DNA from: Anaerolineales bacterium
GTDB lineage: Bacteria; Chloroflexota; Anaerolineae; Anaerolineales; UBA6663
Assembly: GCA_020850595.1 (NCBI GenBank)
Contig: JADZEK010000014.1
Coordinates: 20,301 to 84,300 of the forward strand
Length of the DNA: 64,000 bases
Direction: 5' to 3'
In this document: piece by piece, positions 43,920-53,388 of the stretch
How the letters are laid out: every line of letters starts with the position of its first letter
Numbering within the stretch: position 1 is the stretch's first letter
The notes under the pieces: generated by a model
The model's input: only the letters and a program-made list of their open reading frames with translations
The model's database searches: none
What the model was told of the DNA's origin: nothing
Made by a program: the position numbers and the translations under genes

Positions 43920-44011
43920 AGCGCTCGCTACCAATAAGAGGTAAGCTTCTCAGCAACGGAATAAAACCGCGCCGGCCCTGGGCCAAAGGCCGCGTGGAGC
44001 GAGGTAGCCCG

Positions 44012-44584
44012 ATGGACGATTTAGACCTGTACTTAAATGAACTGGAAGGCGTCATTCACAACCTGTCGCGCGCCGATCTGGGCGCGGTGGCCGAGGCGTT
44101 GGTGGCGGCCTGGCGCGGGCGGCGGCAGGTGTTTATTCTGGGCAACGGCGGCTCGGCGGCCACGGCCAGCCACATGATGAACGACCTGAACAAGTATTGC
44201 AGCGTGCCCGGCAAGCCGCGCTTCCGCGCCATCGCGCTGACCGACAACATGCCGCTCCTCACGGCCGTCGGCAACGACCACGACTACAGCGAAGTGTTCG
44301 TCGAGCCGCTCAAGAGCCTGCTGCAAGCGGGCGACACCGTCATCGCCATCTCGGCCTCGGGCAACAGCCCCAACGTGGTCAAGGCCGTGCAGTACGCCCA
44401 GGCCAACGGAGCACAGGTCATCGGCTTCACCGGGCAGCCCGGCGGCCAATTGGCGCGCCTGGCCGACCTGCGCGTGGTCATCCCCAGCAGCCGCATCGGG
44501 CAGCAAGAAGACGGCCACCTGATCCTCAACCACGCGCTGGCCTTCGCGCTGCGCGCCCGCCTGGAGCGCGAGCCGGCCCCATGA
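44012..44584 (+). CDS. gmhA: Sedoheptulose-7-phosphate isomerase GmhA
   Basis: First enzyme of heptose synthesis, converting sedoheptulose 7-phosphate to D-glycero-D-manno-heptose 7-phosphate. 190 aa from ATG 44012 with GAGG 8 bases upstream; an in-frame start six codons earlier lacks a ribosome site. SIS domain: FILGNGGSAATASHMMNDL, TAVGNDHDYSEVF, ISASGNSPNV and the C-terminal QEDGHLILNH with the catalytic Glu and His. Coupled by ATGA to the glycosyltransferase. Confidence 0.93.
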   Translation: MDDLDLYLNELEGVIHNLSRADLGAVAEALVAAWRGRRQVFILGNGGSAATASHMMNDLNKYCSVPGKPRFRAIALTDNMPLLTAVGNDHDYSEVFVEPLKSLLQAGDTVIAISASGNSPNVVKAVQYAQANGAQVIGFTGQPGGQLARLADLRVVIPSSRIGQQEDGHLILNHALAFALRARLEREPAP

Positions 44585-45333
44585 GCGCCGCGCCGGGGGG
44601 TGATCCGCCCGCCCTGAGCGTCATCATCCCGGCCTACAACGAAGCCGCGCGCCTGCCGCCCCACCTGGGCGCGGTGCTCGACTATCTGCGCGCCCACTAC
44701 CCCGCCTTTGAGCTGCTGGTGGTGGACGACGGCAGCCGCGACGGCACGGCCGCGGCGGTGACGGCCGCGCTGGCCGGCGAGCCGCGGGCGCGGGTGCTGG
44801 CCTACGCGCCCAACCGCGGCAAGGGCTATGCCATCCGCACCGGCGTGCTGGCCTCACGCGGCGCGCAAGTGGTGTTCCTCGACGCCGACCTCTCCACGCC
44901 GATTGACGAAATCCCCCGCGCGCTCGAAAAACTGCCCCAGGCCGAGGTGGTCATCGGCTCGCGCGACCTGCCGGGGGCCGACATCCGCGTGCCGCAGCCG
45001 TTCTACCGCCGCGCCGCGTCGGAGCTGTTCAAGTGGGTGCGCTTCCTCATGGTGGGCCTGTGGCGGCTGTCGGACACGCAGTGCGGCTTCAAGGCCTACC
45101 GCGGGCCGGTGGCGCGGCAGCTCTTCGCGCTGGCGCAAATTGACCGCTTCATGTTCGACGTGGAAATTCTGTACCTGGCCGAGCGCGCCGGACTGCGCAT
45201 CGTGGAGATGCCGGTGCGCTGGCAAGACAGCCCCGGCAGCAAGGTGCGGCTGTGGGAGGGGCTGGTGAACATGGTGCGCGATCTGTGGCGCATCCGCCGC
45301 CTGCACCGCGGCCGGCCCATGATCACCACATAG
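44581..45333 (+). CDS. Glycosyltransferase family 2 (dolichyl/polyprenyl-phosphate glucosyltransferase type)
   Basis: 250 aa, starting in the ATGA of gmhA. GT-A fold: SVIIPAYNEAARLPPHL at the N-terminus, VVDDGSRDGT, the DXD-like LDADLSTP and the acceptor helix region QCGFKAYRG, with RFMFDVEILYLAERAG near the end. These motifs match eukaryotic ALG5-like and bacterial polyprenyl-phosphate beta-glucosyltransferases, which make lipid-linked sugar donors. It has no C-terminal membrane helices. Part of the heptose/glycan operon. Confidence 0.88.
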   Translation: MSAAPGGDPPALSVIIPAYNEAARLPPHLGAVLDYLRAHYPAFELLVVDDGSRDGTAAAVTAALAGEPRARVLAYAPNRGKGYAIRTGVLASRGAQVVFLDADLSTPIDEIPRALEKLPQAEVVIGSRDLPGADIRVPQPFYRRAASELFKWVRFLMVGLWRLSDTQCGFKAYRGPVARQLFALAQIDRFMFDVEILYLAERAGLRIVEMPVRWQDSPGSKVRLWEGLVNMVRDLWRIRRLHRGRPMITT

Positions 45334-45343
45334 GACGAACGCC

Positions 45344-46309
45344 ATGCACATGCTCATCACCGGCGGGGCGGGTTTCATTGGCAGCCACCTGGCCGAGGCG
45401 CTGCTGGCGCACGGCCACAACGTCACGGCCGTGGACGACCTCTCGACCGGGCGGCCGGCGAACATCAGCCACCTGGCGGCGCACCCCCGCTTCCAGTTTG
45501 TGTACGAAACCATCACCAACGAGACGGTCATGGACCGGCTGGCGAGCACGGCCGAAGTGATCTTTCACCTGGCGGCGGCCGTGGGCGTGGAACTGATCGT
45601 CAAAGACCCGGTGCGCACGCTGGAGACGAACATCCAGGGGTCGGAGGTGGTGCTGCGGCTGGCGCGGCGCTACCAGCGCAAGGTGCTCCTGGCCTCCACC
45701 TCCGAGGTCTACGGCAAGAGCGCGGCCGTGCCCTTCCGCGAGGACGCCGACCGGGTGATGGGGCCGACGGTGAAGAGCCGCTGGAGCTACGCCGAGAGCA
45801 AAGCGATTGATGAATTCCTAAGCCTGGCCTACCACAAGCAATTTGGCGTGCCGGTGGTCATCTGCCGCTTCTTCAACACGGTCGGCCCACGGCAGACCGG
45901 CACCTACGGCATGGTGATCCCGCGCTTCGTGCAGCAGGCGCTGGCCGGGCAGCCCCTTACGGTCTACGGCACCGGCGAGCAGACGCGCTGCTTCTGCAAC
46001 GTGCGCGACACCGTGCGCGCCGTGGCGGCGCTGGCCGAGAAGCCGGAAGCGGTGGGCGAGATTTACAACGTGGGCAGCCAGGAAGAGATCACCATACGGG
46101 CGCTGGCCGAGCGGGTGCTGGCGCGCACGGCCAGCCGCGCCGGCCTCGTCAGCGTGCCCTACGACGAGGCCTACGAAGTCGGCTTTGAGGACATGCAGCG
46201 CCGCGTGCCGAGCATTGAGAAGGTGCGGGCCGCCATCGGCTGGCAGCCGACGATCACGCTGGACGAGACGCTGGATGAAGTGATTGCGTACTTTAGAGCG
46301 GCTGCCTGA
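45344..46309 (+). CDS. NAD-dependent nucleotide-sugar epimerase/dehydratase
   Basis: 321 aa, 10 bases after the glycosyltransferase. Rossmann motif MLITGGAGFIGSHLAEAL, catalytic Ser/Thr in LLASTSEVYG, and Tyr-x3-Lys in SYAESKAIDEF. RFFNTVGPRQTGTYGMVIPRFVQQAL and GTGEQTRCFCNVRDTVRA are typical of the UDP-glucuronate decarboxylase/GDP-mannose dehydratase side of the family. The substrate is uncertain. Last gene of the glycan operon; the next 300 bases hold no gene. Confidence 0.85.
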   Translation: MHMLITGGAGFIGSHLAEALLAHGHNVTAVDDLSTGRPANISHLAAHPRFQFVYETITNETVMDRLASTAEVIFHLAAAVGVELIVKDPVRTLETNIQGSEVVLRLARRYQRKVLLASTSEVYGKSAAVPFREDADRVMGPTVKSRWSYAESKAIDEFLSLAYHKQFGVPVVICRFFNTVGPRQTGTYGMVIPRFVQQALAGQPLTVYGTGEQTRCFCNVRDTVRAVAALAEKPEAVGEIYNVGSQEEITIRALAERVLARTASRAGLVSVPYDEAYEVGFEDMQRRVPSIEKVRAAIGWQPTITLDETLDEVIAYFRAAA

Positions 46310-46593
46310 TTGAATTCGGCTGAGCGGCTGGTAGCGAGCGCGGGGCGTGGCACGCTACGCCCCCACCTGAACCGGCCACGCCGCGGCCGGCAGGCGTGGA
46401 GACGGCCGACGTCAACCCGGAACACGCTCTCGGGGCTAGAGATACAGTCGAGCCGTGGACCGCGCGGCGGCCGCTGCGCCTGATTGGCCGCGGCCTTCCC
46501 CCGAGTGCCTAGCGCAGCATCCCCCTCTCGCCGCCCGCGAAAACGAGTCGAATTGCGTTCCCCCACCTTTTAAGGCGCCCCCCGAGTCCCCGG
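46310..46593. other. Non-coding gap between glycan operon and dnaE
   Basis: No supported gene. There are short inverted segments (for example GGCGTGGCACGCTACGCC near 46345), but no clear terminator with a U-tract. Confidence 0.5.
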
Positions 46594-46602
46594 TGCTATA
46601 AT
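46594..46602 (+). promoter_or_regulatory. Extended -10 promoter (TGCTATAAT) for dnaE
   Basis: TGnTATAAT with a perfect TATAAT at 46597-46602. The expected start is about 46609, giving a leader of about 40 bases. The -35 is poor, as allowed for extended -10 promoters. Confidence 0.6.
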
Positions 46603-46647
46603 CGCCACATCCCATCGTTATAGGTGCCAAAACCCTCCGGGCGCGTC

Positions 46648-49600
46648 ATGTCCTTCGTCCATCTCCATTGCCATTCCGAATACTCCCTGCTCGACGGCCT
46701 GTCGCGCATCCCGCAGCTCGTCAAGCGCGCCAAGGAGCTGGGCCAGCCCGCCGTGGCCCTAACCGACCACGGCGTCATGTACGGCGCGGTCGAGTTCTTC
46801 AACGCCGCCGTGGCCGAGGGCGTCAAGCCCATCATCGGCATGGAGAGCTACCTGGCGCGCGGCAAGATGAGCGAGCGCCGCCCCGGCGAAGACACCAAGC
46901 CCTACCACCTGCTGCTGCTGGCCAAGAACATGACGGGCTACAAGAACCTGCTCAAGCTCGCCAGCCTGGCCCAACTAGAAGGCTTCTACTACAAGCCGCG
47001 CATAGACAAAGACACCCTGGCCGCGCACGCCGAGGGCCTCATCTGCACCACCGGCTGCCTGGCGGCCGAAATCCCGCGCCTGCTCACCGAAGACAACCAG
47101 CCCGAGAAGGCCCGCCGCGAGATTGACTGGTATTACCAGGTCTTCGGCCAGGAAAACTTCTTCTTTGAGCTGCAAGACCACAGCCTGCCGGAGCTGCGGG
47201 CGCTCAACAAGTCGCTGGCCGAACTGCGCGGTCACTTCGACGCGCGCTTCCTGGCGACCAACGACGTGCATTACGTCACCCCCGAAGAAGCCAAGCCGCA
47301 CGACGTGCTGCTGTGCATCCAGACCGCCAAGCTCGTCACCGACCCCAATCGGATGAAGATGAGCGACGAGTCGTACTACCTCAAGAGCCGCGCCGAGATG
47401 GAGCTGCTCTTCGGCGCGTTCCCCGGCGCGCTGGATAACACGCTGCTGGTGGCCGAGATGTGCGAGCTCAACCTCAAGACCAAGGGCTACCACCTGCCCA
47501 TCTTCCAGGTGCCCGAAGGCCACACCGCCCAGAGCTACCTGCGCCAGATTTGCGAAGCCGGGCTGCGCCAGCGCTACGCCGCCCGCGCCGACGACCCCGG
47601 CGTGCGCGCTCGGCTGGAGTACGAGTTGCAGGTCATCCACGCGATGGGCTTCGACGCCTACTTCCTCATCGTGTGGGACTTGGGCCAGTTCGCGCAGAGC
47701 CGCGGCATCTGGTGGAACGTGCGCGGCTCGGGGGCCTCGTCCATCGTGGCCTACTCCATGGGTATCACCAACCTCGACCCGCTGCGCAACAGCCTGATCT
47801 TCGAGCGCTTCCTCAACCCCGGCCGCATCTCCATGCCCGATATTGACCTCGACTACCCGGACGACCGGCGGGCCGAGATGATCGAATATGCCGTGCAGAA
47901 GTACGGCCAGGAAAACGTGGCCCAGATCATCACCTTCGGCACGCTCGGGGCGCGCGCGGCCATCCGCGACATCGGCCGCGCCATGGATATCCCCCTGCCC
48001 GAGGTGGACAAGATCGCCAAGCTGGTGCCCAGCGGCCCGAAGGTCAAGCTGAAAGACGCCTTCGACAACCCCGACTTCAAGGCGCTGTACGACGGCGAGA
48101 GCTACGTCAAGCAGTTGGTGGACACCGCCGGGCAGCTCGAGGGCGTCAGCCGCCACGCCAGCACGCATGCGGCGGGCGTGGTCATCTCCGACAAGCCGCT
48201 GGTCGAGTACCTGCCCCTCAACCGCCCCACCAAGGGGGCCGATGAGGCGGGCCTGGGCGTCGTCACCCAGTTCCCCATGGAAATCATCGAGAAGATCGGC
48301 CTGCTCAAGGTAGATTTTCTGGGCCTGGCGACGCTGACCATCATGCGCCGCGCCTGCGACCTGATCGAGCAGCGCCACGGCCGCAAGCTGGAGCTTACGA
48401 CCATCCCCTACCTGCGGCGGCCCGACGACGCGGCGGCCGACGCCGACGTGAAGCCGCTCTTCGACCTGCTCACCTCCGGCCACGTGGACGGCATCTTCCA
48501 GGTGGAGTCGGAGGGCATGCGCAAGGTGCTCACCACCATGCGCCCGACCGAGTTCGAGCACATCATCGCCGTGGTGGCGCTCTACCGTCCCGGCCCCATG
48601 GACTACATTCCCTCGTTCGTGCGGCGCATGCACGGCGAGGAACCGATCACCTATCACCACGCCGACCTCCAGCCGATCTTGCAAGAGACGTTCGGTATCA
48701 TCGTCTACCAGGAACAGATCATCCAGATCGCCACCAAGCTGGCCGGCTACTCGCCGGGCGAGGCGGACCAGATTCGCAAAGCCGTGGGCAAGAAGATCCA
48801 GGCCGAGATCGCGCGCCACCGCCAGCAATTCATTGACGGCTGCCTCAAGAACGGCTACACCCCGGCGGTGGCCGAGGCGGTCTACGGCGACATTGAGTTC
48901 TTCGCCAACTACGGCTTCAACAAAGCTCACGCCGCCGACTACGCCATGATCACCTGCCAGACGGCGTACCTCAAGGCGCACTACCCGGTCGAGTACATGA
49001 CCGCCCTGCTGTCGGTCTCGCGCAACGACACGGCCAAGGTGGCGCTCTACGCCGCCGACGCGCGCCGCCAGGGCATCCCCGTGCTGCCGCCCGACCTGAA
49101 CACCAGCGGGCTAGATTTCACCATCGAGGCCGCCGCGCCGGGGTCGGCCCCTGGCTCAGGCCAGGCGTTCGCCATCCGCTTTGGGCTGGCGGCGGTCAAG
49201 AACGTGGGCGAGGGCGCGGTGCAGGCCATTTTGGACGCGCGCGCCCAGCATGGCCCGTTCCGCTCGCTGGACGACTTTTGCCAGCAGGTGGATTTGCGGC
49301 TGGTGGGCAAGCGCCCGCTGGAATGCCTGATTAAGGTCGGGGCGCTGGCGGCGTTCGGCGAGCACGCCCAACTGCTCGACGGGCTGGATCAGATCGTCAA
49401 CGCCAGCGCGTCGCACTTCCGCGCGGCGGAGGCCGGGCAGCTCTCCTTCTTTGGCGGGGCGGCGGCGGCCTTCACCAGCGTGCAACTCGGCCCGGCCAAG
49501 AGCAGCTATGCGCGGCGCGAGATATTGTCATGGGAGAAAGAACTGATCGGCCTGTACGTCAGCGACCACCCGCTTCAGCCGGTGATCGAAGAGCTGCAAC

Positions 49601-50688
49601 TGCACGTGACGGCCTACAGCCAGCAACTGACCGAGGACGACCACGAGCGCAGCGTCATCATGGCGGGCGTGGTGACCAACCTGCGGCCGCACTTCACCAA
49701 GAAGGGCGACCAGATGGGCTTCGTCAGCGTCGAAGACCTGCAAGGTCACCTGGAACTGGTGGTGTTCCCGCGCACCTGGAAAGAAGTCAGCCCGTGGTTG
49801 AAGCTGGAGCAGCTAATCGTGATCTACGGCAAGGTCGACTCGAAGAGCCAGGGCCAGCCGAAGATCATCGTGGAACAGCTGAAGACTGAGTTTGACACCG
49901 TGCGCCCCACCGACGCCCAGGCCGCCGCCGCCCTGAGCCGGCCCGCGCCCACGCCCACCCTGCCGCGGGCGCGGCCCGCCGCCGCCCCCGCCCTGCTGGT
50001 GGGGTCCGCCGCCACTCCGGCCGCGCCATTGCCGCGCACAGCCCCCGCGCCGTTCTCCCAGCGCAGCTCCACCGCGCCGCCCTCCCAGCGCAGCTCCACC
50101 GCGCCGGTCGCCCGGCCCGGCCCCCCCCCCACGCTGGACGACGACAGCGGCCCCGCGCCGTGGATGGACGACGAACTACCCCTGCCCGAGGACGACTGGC
50201 AGACCGAGGCCGCCGATGCCCAGGGCGGCGGCGGCGAGACGCCGCGCGCTCCCGCCCCCGCCCCGCCCAACGGGAACGGCAGCGCCCCCGCCAACGGTAA
50301 CGGTAACGGCCACAAGCTAGCCGAGCCGAAAGCCGCGCCGCCCTTCCAGCGCAGTTCCGCCGCGCCGCCGGCCGCCGCCGGGCTGGGCAACAACAGCGCC
50401 CTGAACGCCGCCCCCCCGCCCGCCGGGCCGGCCGCCGCGCCGCGCCTGGTGACCGTGACGGTGCAGACCAGCGGCGACAAGGACCGCGACAAGCGCCGCA
50501 TGCGCCGGCTGCACGGCCTGCTGACCTCGTATCCCGGACAAGATCAGTTCGAAATCGCGGTTCAAGACTATAATGACCGCGGTTATCTGCTGCGCTTTCC
50601 GAACGCGACGACCGGCTACTGCCCCCCGTTGGAGCTGGCGCTCCGCGAACTGGTGGGGGAAGGCATGGTCCATGTGCAGCCGCTATAG
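46648..50688 (+). CDS. dnaE: DNA polymerase III alpha subunit
   Basis: Main replicative polymerase, 1346 aa from ATG 46648. An in-frame GTG at 46624 is possible, but the PHP domain begins right at MSFVHLHCHSEYSLLDGL. The PHP domain (about 1-280) keeps its His residues and ALTDHGVMYG. Catalytic Asps are in MPDIDLDYPDDRR and RPGPMDYIPSFV. The helix-hairpin-helix and OB domain (about 1000-1080: AGVVTNLRPHFTKKG...) follows. Residues about 1085-1262 form an unusual low-complexity Ala/Pro linker with repeated QRSSTAP units. It is capped by an 80-residue C-terminal domain (TVTVQTSGDKDRDKRRMRRLHGLL...) of the type seen in some DnaE1. pfkA follows after 8 bases. Confidence 0.95.
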   Translation: MSFVHLHCHSEYSLLDGLSRIPQLVKRAKELGQPAVALTDHGVMYGAVEFFNAAVAEGVKPIIGMESYLARGKMSERRPGEDTKPYHLLLLAKNMTGYKNLLKLASLAQLEGFYYKPRIDKDTLAAHAEGLICTTGCLAAEIPRLLTEDNQPEKARREIDWYYQVFGQENFFFELQDHSLPELRALNKSLAELRGHFDARFLATNDVHYVTPEEAKPHDVLLCIQTAKLVTDPNRMKMSDESYYLKSRAEMELLFGAFPGALDNTLLVAEMCELNLKTKGYHLPIFQVPEGHTAQSYLRQICEAGLRQRYAARADDPGVRARLEYELQVIHAMGFDAYFLIVWDLGQFAQSRGIWWNVRGSGASSIVAYSMGITNLDPLRNSLIFERFLNPGRISMPDIDLDYPDDRRAEMIEYAVQKYGQENVAQIITFGTLGARAAIRDIGRAMDIPLPEVDKIAKLVPSGPKVKLKDAFDNPDFKALYDGESYVKQLVDTAGQLEGVSRHASTHAAGVVISDKPLVEYLPLNRPTKGADEAGLGVVTQFPMEIIEKIGLLKVDFLGLATLTIMRRACDLIEQRHGRKLELTTIPYLRRPDDAAADADVKPLFDLLTSGHVDGIFQVESEGMRKVLTTMRPTEFEHIIAVVALYRPGPMDYIPSFVRRMHGEEPITYHHADLQPILQETFGIIVYQEQIIQIATKLAGYSPGEADQIRKAVGKKIQAEIARHRQQFIDGCLKNGYTPAVAEAVYGDIEFFANYGFNKAHAADYAMITCQTAYLKAHYPVEYMTALLSVSRNDTAKVALYAADARRQGIPVLPPDLNTSGLDFTIEAAAPGSAPGSGQAFAIRFGLAAVKNVGEGAVQAILDARAQHGPFRSLDDFCQQVDLRLVGKRPLECLIKVGALAAFGEHAQLLDGLDQIVNASASHFRAAEAGQLSFFGGAAAAFTSVQLGPAKSSYARREILSWEKELIGLYVSDHPLQPVIEELQLHVTAYSQQLTEDDHERSVIMAGVVTNLRPHFTKKGDQMGFVSVEDLQGHLELVVFPRTWKEVSPWLKLEQLIVIYGKVDSKSQGQPKIIVEQLKTEFDTVRPTDAQAAAALSRPAPTPTLPRARPAAAPALLVGSAATPAAPLPRTAPAPFSQRSSTAPPSQRSSTAPVARPGPPPTLDDDSGPAPWMDDELPLPEDDWQTEAADAQGGGGETPRAPAPAPPNGNGSAPANGNGNGHKLAEPKAAPPFQRSSAAPPAAAGLGNNSALNAAPPPAGPAAAPRLVTVTVQTSGDKDRDKRRMRRLHGLLTSYPGQDQFEIAVQDYNDRGYLLRFPNATTGYCPPLELALRELVGEGMVHVQPL

Positions 50689-50696
50689 ATCGAGCG

Positions 50697-51662
50697 ATGC
50701 GAACGATTGCCGTAATGACTTCCGGCGGCGACGCGCCGGGCATGAACCCGTGTGTGCGGGCCGTGGTGCGCACCGCCCTGGCGGCGGGCCTGAAAGTGAT
50801 GGGCATCCGCCGGGCGTTTGAGGGCTTGTTGGCGGGCGACTTTGTAGACCTCGGCCCGCGTGACGTCGGGGGCATCATCCAAAAAGGCGGCACGATCCTG
50901 ATGACGGGCCGCTTCCCCGAATTTAGAGAGCCGCGCTACCAGCGGCTGGGGCTGCGTAAGCTCAACGAAGCCGGGATCGAAGGGCTGGTAGTCATCGGCG
51001 GCGAAGGCTCGATGCACGGCGCGCGCGCCCTGAGCGAGATGGGCTTCCCGGCAATCGGCATTCCGGCCTCGATTGACAACGACATCTATGGTACGCAGAT
51101 GGCGTTGGGCGTGGATACGGCCCTCAACACCATCATTGAAGCCATTGACAAGCTGCGCGACACGGCCTCCTCGCACCAGCGCGCCTTTGTCATCGAGACC
51201 ATGGGGCGCGGCTCGGGCTACCTGGCGCTGATCGCCGGCATCATCGGCGGGGCCGAGCTGGTGCTGATCCCCGAGCAGGAAGTCCCGGCTGAGGACGTGG
51301 CGGCGGCGGTCTCGGACGCCTACGTGCGCGGCAAGACGCACGCCATCATCGTGGTGGCCGAGGGCGCGGCGCTGCACGGGCAGGCGCTGATCGAGCAACT
51401 CGACGCGATGAACACCGGCTTTCAGTTCCGGCTGACAATCTTGGGGCACGTGCAGCGCGGCGGCCGCCCGACGGCGTTTGATCGGCTGCTGGCGGCCCGC
51501 TTTGGCGTGGCGGCGGTGGAGCGCCTGCAAGCGGGCGAACACGGCGTGATGGTGGGCCTGAACGGCCGCGAGATCGGTTTTACGCCGCTGGCCGAGGTGT
51601 GCGAGCAGCGCCGCCGCACGAACCTGGAGTATTACCGCATGGCGCGCATGTTGGCGAAGTAA
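50697..51662 (+). CDS. pfkA: 6-phosphofructokinase
   Basis: Phosphorylates fructose 6-phosphate at C1, the committed step of glycolysis. 321 aa. The N-terminal phosphate loop is MTSGGDAPGMNP. Catalytic PASIDNDI matches the usual PGTIDND region, with the catalytic Asp kept. MGRGSGYLA and GHVQRGGRPTAFDR are conserved. The nucleotide motif reads GGEGSMHGA; the Gly at the second position favours ATP over PPi as donor, but the usual preceding Asp is Glu. It follows dnaE closely and is closed by the terminator at 51714. Confidence 0.94.
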   Translation: MRTIAVMTSGGDAPGMNPCVRAVVRTALAAGLKVMGIRRAFEGLLAGDFVDLGPRDVGGIIQKGGTILMTGRFPEFREPRYQRLGLRKLNEAGIEGLVVIGGEGSMHGARALSEMGFPAIGIPASIDNDIYGTQMALGVDTALNTIIEAIDKLRDTASSHQRAFVIETMGRGSGYLALIAGIIGGAELVLIPEQEVPAEDVAAAVSDAYVRGKTHAIIVVAEGAALHGQALIEQLDAMNTGFQFRLTILGHVQRGGRPTAFDRLLAARFGVAAVERLQAGEHGVMVGLNGREIGFTPLAEVCEQRRRTNLEYYRMARMLAK

Positions 51663-51713
51663 GCGGCCGGCGAGAAATAGGCCGGCCGGGGGAGTTTAGT
51701 CTGGCGGTTGCCA

Positions 51714-51748
51714 GGGCCGGGCGCGGGCAGCGCACCGGCCCTTTTGTT
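51714..51748 (+). terminator. Intrinsic terminator after pfkA
   Basis: Stem GGGCCGG/CCGGCCC with an inner GCGC/GCGC helix, followed by TTTTGTT. Confidence 0.8.
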
Positions 51749-52046
51749 ACTCGGAGGGGTTGGGCAGAAACTGATCGAGGTGGGCGCGCAGGTAGGCGGC
51801 GAGGAGCGGCTCAAAGGTCTGGTCGAGGGCGTACCAGGCTTCGTCAAACTGGCCGAGGCCGGTCAGGCGATAGGTGGCGAAGAAGTCTTCGAGCGTGCGC
51901 TCGGCGTACAGGCGCTGCAGGGCGGCGTTGCCCTGCTCGGCGGCGCGCAGGGCGTGGGCGGCCTCGAACACGCGCAGGTGTTCGGCGGCCCCGATCAGGC
52001 GCAGCGCCTCGGCCTGCTGCGGCGCGGCCCGGTCGAGGCCGTTGTG
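51747..52046 (-). pseudogene. C-terminal fragment of a DMP19/DUF4375-family gene
   Basis: About 99 codons without a start: the frame begins with HNGLDRAAPQQAEALRLIG just after an in-frame stop (TAA at 52047-52049) and ends LRAHLDQFLPNPSE. Content (ALRLIGAAEHLRVFEAAHAL, FDEAWYALDQTFEPLLAAYLRAHLDQF) matches the C-terminal half of DUF4375/DMP19 proteins. The matching N-terminal half, ending EINNGGFNQYFY, is found about 3.7 kb away at 55785-56021 on the same strand. The simplest reading is one ancestral gene split by insertion. DMP19 of Neisseria is a DNA-mimic protein; function here is lost or unknown. Confidence 0.75.
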
Positions 52047-52097
52047 TTAGTATGCCAATGCCCTTCGGGCGCGCTGCAGAAGGACTGGCCGCGTACA

Positions 52098-52413
52098 GTT
52101 ATGGGATGAACGTTCCAGCCCGGCGTTATGTTTGACCGGTCCCGGCATTGTGGCCCGGCGCGTTTGGGGCTACGCTCCCCGCGTTCGGTGAACGGGGATG
52201 CGCACTCCGGGAGGCGGCATCCGGGCCAGCCGACTTTGCTTATGGGATGACCGTTCAAGCCCGCCGTTGTGTTTGGCCAGCCCGTTCGACTTCACCAAAC
52301 TGGGAACCCCGCCCGTGGGGCAGCCCGCATCTGTGTGTGAGCCAGCGGCCCGAAAAACGCGCCCGGCCTGCACCGGCCAGGTCCGCTGGTCAGCCCAGAA
52401 GGAGTCGCTCACC
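52098..52413 (+). other. Non-coding leader of the IS110 element (candidate bridge RNA region)
   Basis: About 316 non-coding bases before the recombinase start. It contains a 43-base direct repeat (52100-52142 and 52241-52283, 36 of 43 identical, beginning TATGGGATGA). IS110-group elements encode a structured bridge RNA in the non-coding end upstream of the recombinase, and this region fits by position and length. No secondary-structure model was computed. Confidence 0.4.
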
Positions 52414-53388
52414 ATGACCTCGCCCGACCCCGTCCCCAAACGTTTCATCGGCCTCGACATCCACAAGCACTACCTGGTGGCCACCGGCGTGGACTCAGAC
52501 CTTCAGCCCGTGCTCGGCCCGCAGCGGGTGGAGTTTCTGAACCTGGACACGTGGATGGCCAAGACCCTGCGCCAGGATGATGCGCTGGTGATCGAGAATA
52601 CCACCAACACCTGGCAGCTCTACGACGACCTCAGCCCGCACGTCGCCTCGGTGACGGTCGTGCACCCGCCGCACGTGGCCCTCATCACCCGCGCCCAGGT
52701 GATGAACGACAAAATCGCCGCCACCACGCTGGCGCGCCTGCTGGCCAAGGGGTTGCTGGTGGGCATCTGGGTGCCGCCGAAGGAGACCCAGGAGTTGCGC
52801 GCGCTCCTGGCCCAGCGCGCCAAGCTGATGCGCCTGTCCACCCAGGCCAAGAACCGCCTGCACGCCAGCTTGCACCGGCATCACCTGCTGCCGCCGGCGG
52901 GCGACCCGTTCCTGCCCAAGCACCGCGCCTGGTGGCTGGGGCTGGAACTCGGCGTGGCCGAGCAGGCCAGCCTGCGCTGTAACTTGGACACCTTGGAGTT
53001 CGCCATGGAACAGGTGGACGAACTCCAAACCACGCTCAAGACGCTGGCCGCGCCAGACGAGCGCGTCACGCGCCTGATCCACCTGCCGGGCATTTCGCTC
53101 ATCAACGCCCTGACGATCCTGGGCGCCATCGGGACGATCGAGCGCTTCCCCTCGGCCAAGCAGCTGGTGGGCTATGCCGGGCTGGGCGGGCGCTTCCACG
53201 ATTCGGGCCAGACCCATCGCGCCGGAAAGATCACCAAGGCCGGGCGGCGCGATCTGCGCACCGCGCCAGCGTCACCTGGCCGGCGCCGTCCACCAGGTGG
53301 CGCACCGAGCCCAGGGCATCGCCCAGGAAGTACGCGGTCTGGGTCACGGTCGCCTGCGCCACGCGGCCGTTGCCGTACAGGTAGGTGA
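52414..53388 (+). pseudogene. IS110-family recombinase, C-terminally truncated
   Basis: Starts at ATG 52414 with AAGGAG 10 bases upstream. The N-terminal RuvC-like DEDD domain is recognisable (FIGLDIHKHYLVATGVD, VIENTTNTWQLYD, ITRAQVMNDKIAATTLARLL), as is the transposase_20 region (LIHLPGISLINALTILGAIG, FPSAKQLVGYAGLGGRFHDSGQT, KITKAGRRDLRTA). After about 53265 the frame runs into unrelated sequence, the antisense of an RHS repeat. So the last 80-100 residues, including the conserved serine region's end, are missing. Probably inactive. Confidence 0.85.
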
